Source: Lucifuga dentata
Lineage: Eukaryota; Chordata; Actinopteri; Ophidiiformes; Bythitidae
DNA length: 64,000 nucleotides
Direction: 5' to 3'
NCBI GenBank assembly: GCA_014773175.1
Contig: VXCM01002615.1
Coordinates: 186,001-250,000 of the forward strand
The position numbers and the translations under genes were made by a program. Below the pieces are notes generated by a model that made no database searches, was not told where the DNA came from, and saw only the letters and a program-made list of their open reading frames with translations. Below are positions 55,055 through 64,000 of this stretch, one piece after another. Every line of letters starts with the position of its first letter. Positions within the stretch are counted from its first letter, which is position 1.

Positions 55055-55867
55055 NTTGTTTTTTTTTTTTTAATGCTTGTTGTGGTTTTATTCCATACAG
55101 ATGTATTCAGCAGACAAACCTTACATTTAAGAAGTATTTGTAGAGAGTTCATCTCTTAGTTTTAGGATTGATTATATAGACATGCTTCACCTTCAACCAG
55201 AGAGGTGGAGCCACTCAGTGAAATCACCTGCTGTCACTAAATAATCTGCTCCAAATAATCTTGGTTCTCTCTTGAAATGGATGGATCAGATCTGCTTCCA
55301 CATCCAGGATTTCATTTATGATGCAAAGGTATCCTGCTATATTCTTTAACGGAATGACAAAAGCTGTCAAATCGTTCTGCTCGGCATAATTTACCAAAAC
55401 ATTAAAAAATATATGTCAGCACAGCCAGTGAATAACACTTGCAAAATATCATTTACACTCATAGATATTCTTGTTACATGTGCTGACATTTGAGTTAAGT
55501 GAAATAATAAAAACAGAGAACTTACCTGCTCAAGTTTATCAAGAGTGGGAAACGTGAAGATCCATCTTTATTTTGGCATCCCAACCCACCTATTCACATT
55601 GTTTGGGAGTTGGCACAGAATTTGGGTCAGATTGTGAGTTAGCATGACAGTGGAGGCAAAAATAGCTTTTTACATGTCTGGCNCAGAATTTGGGTCAGAT
55701 TGTGAGTTAGCATGACAGTGGAGGCAAAAATAGCTTTTTACATGTCTGGCTCTGTCTTTTAATGATCTTATTGTGAAATTCAGGCTAGATCTCATGAACA
55801 CTCTGCTCATAAAAGATCTTATCAACACAGAACATGAAGATATGGAATTGTGAGAAAGCTCCTCTTT

Positions 55868-57569
55868 TACAGTTTTTCCCCAATCATTTAAACATGTTTC
55901 CTGAAACTATAGATCAATTTCTCAAAAAACTCTACACACAATACTGAAAAGAGTTAACCATTTTGTCAAAACACCACAAATCTGCAAAACGAAACAATGC
56001 ACTCAAAATCATGTTCTCTCTTCTCAAAACTGATTCTTTCCATCAAAACGACACACACAGCTATCATATGAATATCTCTGACAGAGCATCAGTTAAACAC
56101 TGGTGTGATAAACACTTCCATCAAAATACTGTTTATATATGGTTTGGCTTCATGAGGCCATGTTACATATTTAAATGTATAAAACTGTGTAAAAGTTGTT
56201 TCCTTTTTCTCCTTTTTAAAGTTTAGAGTTTTTTGTCCCAAAATAGGTTGAAATTTTATGTTACATACAGTATAAAGGCTGTTGCCATATTGCATATTGT
56301 AGAAGAATACTGTGAATATATCATATAAATATTCCATTGACACAATCATTGTATCAGAATAGGATATAATGCACATTTGTCTGTCCAATGAGCTGCAACT
56401 GAGCTAAACTTACAGCAGCTTCCAGAGTCGTACTGTAAACTTAGAGTTGATGCTGCAGTGTTACAGAGTTCTGAGATACACAAATGTTACCTATTTTGGC
56501 AAAACTCAGAGTAATTGCTCTGATAAGTAAAATGAAAAACACTACAGTAAGAACATGTTTAAACTGTCTTTCTGGGGATGTCATGATGAAATCAGTGCAC
56601 AAATACAAAAAGGTAACAAAGCAAATATTNTTTCTGGGGATGTCATGATGAAATCAGTGCACAAATACAAAAAGGTAACAAAGCAAATATTTATTTACTG
56701 TAATACAGTAAAATGTTCAGCTGATTCAACTGACTGCAAAAGAAAAAAAAATGTTTTTCTTAGGCCCACAAAAAATAAAAATATACAATGCAGTGAAACA
56801 GATCTACATGTAAATCAGTCCTCCTCCTCTTCCTCTTCCTCTCTGTTCTCCATGCAGCTCCATTTTTTCCCCAACAAGCAGAGGTCACCTGAGGCTCTTT
56901 ATGCTCTGACACATGATTGAAGCGTTTTGCCCATTGAGTTTGGTGATTGTGAGACTAATTGGTATTAATCAGGGTGTGGCATTTTGAAGACCAGTGTTTT
57001 CCAGGTGAACAAAATGTGCTAAATGATGTGATTTATGCTTAGAGTTTTGCAAAAGTGATTTGAATTTCTATTTGAGTGAAAACAATGGGATTGTGCTTAG
57101 AGTTTAGCAGTCCGGAGCCTTGTTGATACATGAGCTTCCAGTTTTCAGACTTGTGTGCATAGTTCCATGTTTTGTGTGCATACAATGGAGAAAAACTGTA
57201 ATTGTTTGTTCAAAGGAACACTTGAAATAAGATGGTACAAATTATTAAATTGAGGGAATGAAATAAGTAAACTGAGAAAATTGTTTGTAATTAAAGGACA
57301 TAAACATTTAATTTGAGGAACGATTCAAAAACATTTACCCTGGCAGCTTCTGCAGTAAACAGAACTGCAAAAGTACTTTTTGTGCTCTGTCAGAGATATT
57401 CATGTGTGTATGATTTTGGTGAAAAGAATCAGTTTTGAGAAGAGACCAACATGATTTTGAGTGCAGTGTTTCATTTTGCAAAATATTTGTGGAGTTTTGA
57501 CAAAATGGTTAACTCTTTTCAGTTTTGTGTTTAGAGTTTTGAGAAATTGAGCCATAGTTCCAGGAAAAA
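55868..57569. mobile_element. Nested, inverted Tc1/pogo-like non-autonomous transposons
   Basis: Outer ends TACAGTTTTTCCCC (55868-55881) and GGAGAAAAACTGTA (57187-57200) are near-perfect inverse complements with TA at each edge, giving a 1.33-kb element. A second arm at about 57383-57569 is the inverse complement of about 55894-56088 (both contain CTCTGTCAGAGATATT, GTTAAC and TTTCTCAAAA-type words). So part of another copy lies inverted just to the right. On minus, an ATG at 56863 begins an Arg/Gly-rich peptide (MELHGEQRGRGRGGG) that soon stops, possibly a relic of a transposase start. An assembly duplication at N 56630 lies inside. Confidence 0.7.
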
Positions 57570-58196
57570 TGCTAGCTAGTATTCTCTGCTCTATTCTCTC
57601 AGTAAACGTCAAAATAACACAACAGTAGGCATAAAATAAATACATGATTTTATATGTTCTGAATACATTTAATCATGCTTGAGTCTGTTTACTGCAGTTA
57701 GTGTTTGTTTTGTTTGTTGGTTGCTATGGTGATCAGAGGGTTTAAACAGAGTTGGACTTAAAGTATTTATACTCTGTATGCCTACGTAACTTTACCAAAT
57801 ATTTTATTTTTGTACATTTTAGCTACATACCTACATTTACCTCTTTAAAAAATTATTTTTTTCCCTTCTCATCTAAATTTTAAAATCCTTTTCTATGTAT
57901 TTGAAACAGATGATATTCAATTTTATGTCATTGTACAATGACAAAGAAAACCTTGATCTTGAGTCTTGGTACTTTAATATTTTACTTTTGGCTGAATATG
58001 TAATTTGAAGATACACAAAATTTGCTAATCCACGTTCATTGAACTCAGTTAAAACTTAAAATCACATTTTTTTTTTGTGTGTGTTTAAAAGGTTTCCCTT
58101 CGATCCTGTGGGGTCTTGAGATGATGTGATTGATTTTAACAATAGCAGGAAAAAACCTGAACAAGACGGTGGTCAAAAAGTTGAATACTGACAAGT

Positions 58197-58202
58197 TTTA
58201 TT
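58197..58202 (-). terminator. Candidate distal polyadenylation signal of ei24
   Basis: TTTATT on plus, AATAAA toward ei24, about 1.3 kb beyond the stop. A second candidate is at 58655-58660. Which one is used cannot be told from sequence. Confidence 0.3.
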
Positions 58203-59526
58203 GAAATTAAATGTATTACTTTTACAAAACCTCACTCACAAATATCAGTCTGCACAAACACTATGCTCTTCATCCATTAATCACATCGTTTGAAAAACAT
58301 GGCCTCTTCCATGACCCAACAGCAATGAGTGACAGAGGTTGGTGATGGGGTCACCAGTGGTTGCGGCAGGATTCTGGTAGAACATTCAGCACATTAATAT
58401 TATATACAGCACAAAATCCATGAGGCCAACAGTCTGTAGGGACTAATTATAACAGGGAAACTACTGTAAGATCATCAAGACTATTTTTCTATTTGAAGAG
58501 AACGCCAAGCTTGAAATGTGTGGCTCATTCCGATATCACAGAGTTTAGCTCTATATTTGTTAAAGTGAATTAACAAAAGTTAAATGTAGCTTGGCAGTGA
58601 AATATCACCCCTCATCTGACAAATACACAGACTGAAAAACATAATTCAATAGGCTTTATTTTGCTTTATCACCTCCTGACTTGCGATACACACATCTCCT
58701 CAGACAGTGGAGTAAGATGCGAATTCGGGATGAGACACTGGGCAAAACTGTCAACCCACTGATGAGTTATTTTGATATTTGGATTTAATGACTTAAGGTC
58801 ATTACACTTTCCATAGCAACTTCTTAATTGATTTGTAAAATTTACTACAAACAAATCTGTTACATGATAAAAAAACAAAACAAAAAAAAACAAACCCTTT
58901 TTAACTGTACAGGGTTACTCCTGGAGTTGCTCGGATGCCATGAGAGAGAAACATATTTCTGTGCAAGAAAGCATTCAATCTATGAGGAAGGAATGTGGCT
59001 TGCAACATTGAGAAACATGTAAGTAAAGCAAGAAAATTAGTGTGCTTTGCCTCTGAATGCAAACAAGCCCCTTCAATGTCAAAAAATTCCTTCCTTTAGT
59101 CACAAAGTTTGTTTAAACATGATTTCTTGTGCTAAATTTTTTTAAAGGAGAGTCAACCGAATGGCACATTATACATTAAAAATAAAACAAACAAACAAAA
59201 AAAAACTTATGAAAGAAACCAAGAGAAGAACTGAGAATATAATATGTGTTTTGAGCAGTTCATTTTTTTTTCCTGTCATAATGAAAATGTGTCTGTGGGT
59301 TCCACAAATTAAAAAACAAAAAGGCCATGGATTAATTAAAAACATGTAAACCCTTTATCCTATGTCACCTTCGTTAAGAGAAATCCTTCCAAAACAAAAA
59401 AAACAAACAAACAAAAAAACCAAAAAAAAAAAAAAAATNAAAAAAAAAAAAAAAATCACTTTTTCACATTGAGTGACAACACTCTGTAACTGCTCCCCTA
59501 CAGTATATCCCCTTCAAGTGGATCCA

Positions 59527-63507
<3,981 letters not shown>

Positions 63508-63509
63508 CT

Positions 63510-64000
63510 GAAAGACAAAAAAACCAACACGACCATCGTTACAGAACATTCAAATCAATTCAGTTCAAGTAGGAAGGTTTACAGTTTTTTGTAAACAATT
63601 TTACTAGCTTTAACAGTATGTTGACAGCGATCTTTACTTGGATCAGAAATTTCTCACAGTTGACATTTTGACTTATTATAAGAGGAACATCACAGGTGTA
63701 GCTAATAACATTAATGATGGCTCTGTTCCATTTATATGACTCAGTGAGCCAACACACACAATGCCAGGGCCCTGGCACACCTGCATTAAATTAAAGCTTT
63801 AATGTTATTAGTTATACCTGTGTTTGACAAGTCCAAACTTTCTGCTATGAGTAACATCTGTTAGCAACTCCTCATCTAAACAGTCAATTTGTCCTAAGCT
63901 ACACATTGTCATTTACACATTTCACTAAGATTTGTAGGACGTAATCATAACTGTAACCTTCTGTAAGTTTAACAGTTTCATTGGTGGAACATTGTTGGTA
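63510..64000 (-). other. ei24 intron running off the window
   Basis: AT-rich DNA upstream of the first visible ei24 exon. No match to the basic N-terminal exons of ei24 was found, so they must lie further right. Confidence 0.6.

Larger units (their letters stand above)
54250..59500. other. Repeat-rich interval between stt3a and ei24
   Basis: Contains three N-centred assembly duplications (at 54780, 55683 and 56630), a TC microsatellite (about 55008-55054), a nested inverted-repeat transposon (55868-57569) and the presumed 3' UTR of ei24 at its right end. One short coding-looking segment at 54714-54927 is listed separately. Confidence 0.5.

Overview
The window is vertebrate nuclear DNA, almost certainly from a teleost fish. 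Genes are split into many short GT-AG exons, the background is AT-rich with CA/GT microsatellites, several small TIR-flanked DNA transposons are present, and every recognisable protein is a vertebrate orthologue. The assembly is draft quality: one 115-base N run, one 7-base N run, many single Ns inside homopolymers, and four or five places where a single N separates two identical flanks. One of those lies in a coding exon.

Layout, left to right. (1) wnt11, minus strand, five coding exons (2351-10683), with a probable 5' UTR exon near 12.4-12.6 kb. It matches the mammalian WNT11 type rather than the silberblick type. (2) A gene-poor stretch (12.7-21.3 kb) with a Tc1/mariner-type MITE and a local tandem duplication. 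(3) A THAP12-like gene, minus strand (21520-34367). Its eleven coding exons splice in frame into a predicted protein of about 2454 aa: one THAP zinc finger followed by FOUR complete or near-complete copies of the transposase-derived THAP12 body. Each copy is carried on one large exon preceded by a micro-exon. (4) An ordinary single-body thap12, minus strand (36015-39684, 717 aa). (5) A CKAP2-family mitotic microtubule-associated gene, plus strand (42779-45302). (6) stt3a, minus strand, 17 coding exons, 705 aa (46643-53263). (7) A repeat-rich intergenic region (54.2-59.5 kb) with a nested inverted-repeat transposon. (8) The 3' part of ei24, minus strand (59527 to beyond 63507); its 5' exons lie outside the window.

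wnt11 next to thap12 matches one human 11q neighbourhood and stt3a next to ei24 matches another, so the window joins two blocks that are separate in human. The most interesting item is the four-module THAP12-like gene. All intron phases agree (0 before each micro-exon, 1 before each body exon), every module is open over about 500-600 codons, and no catalytic Asp follows the hAT 'CRGQ' motif in any copy. Homologous introns between modules also preserve an empty-site/filled-site pair showing that a local MITE family inserts at TTAA. All gene models were derived by hand from splice signals and protein family similarity; no alignment or expression data were available.
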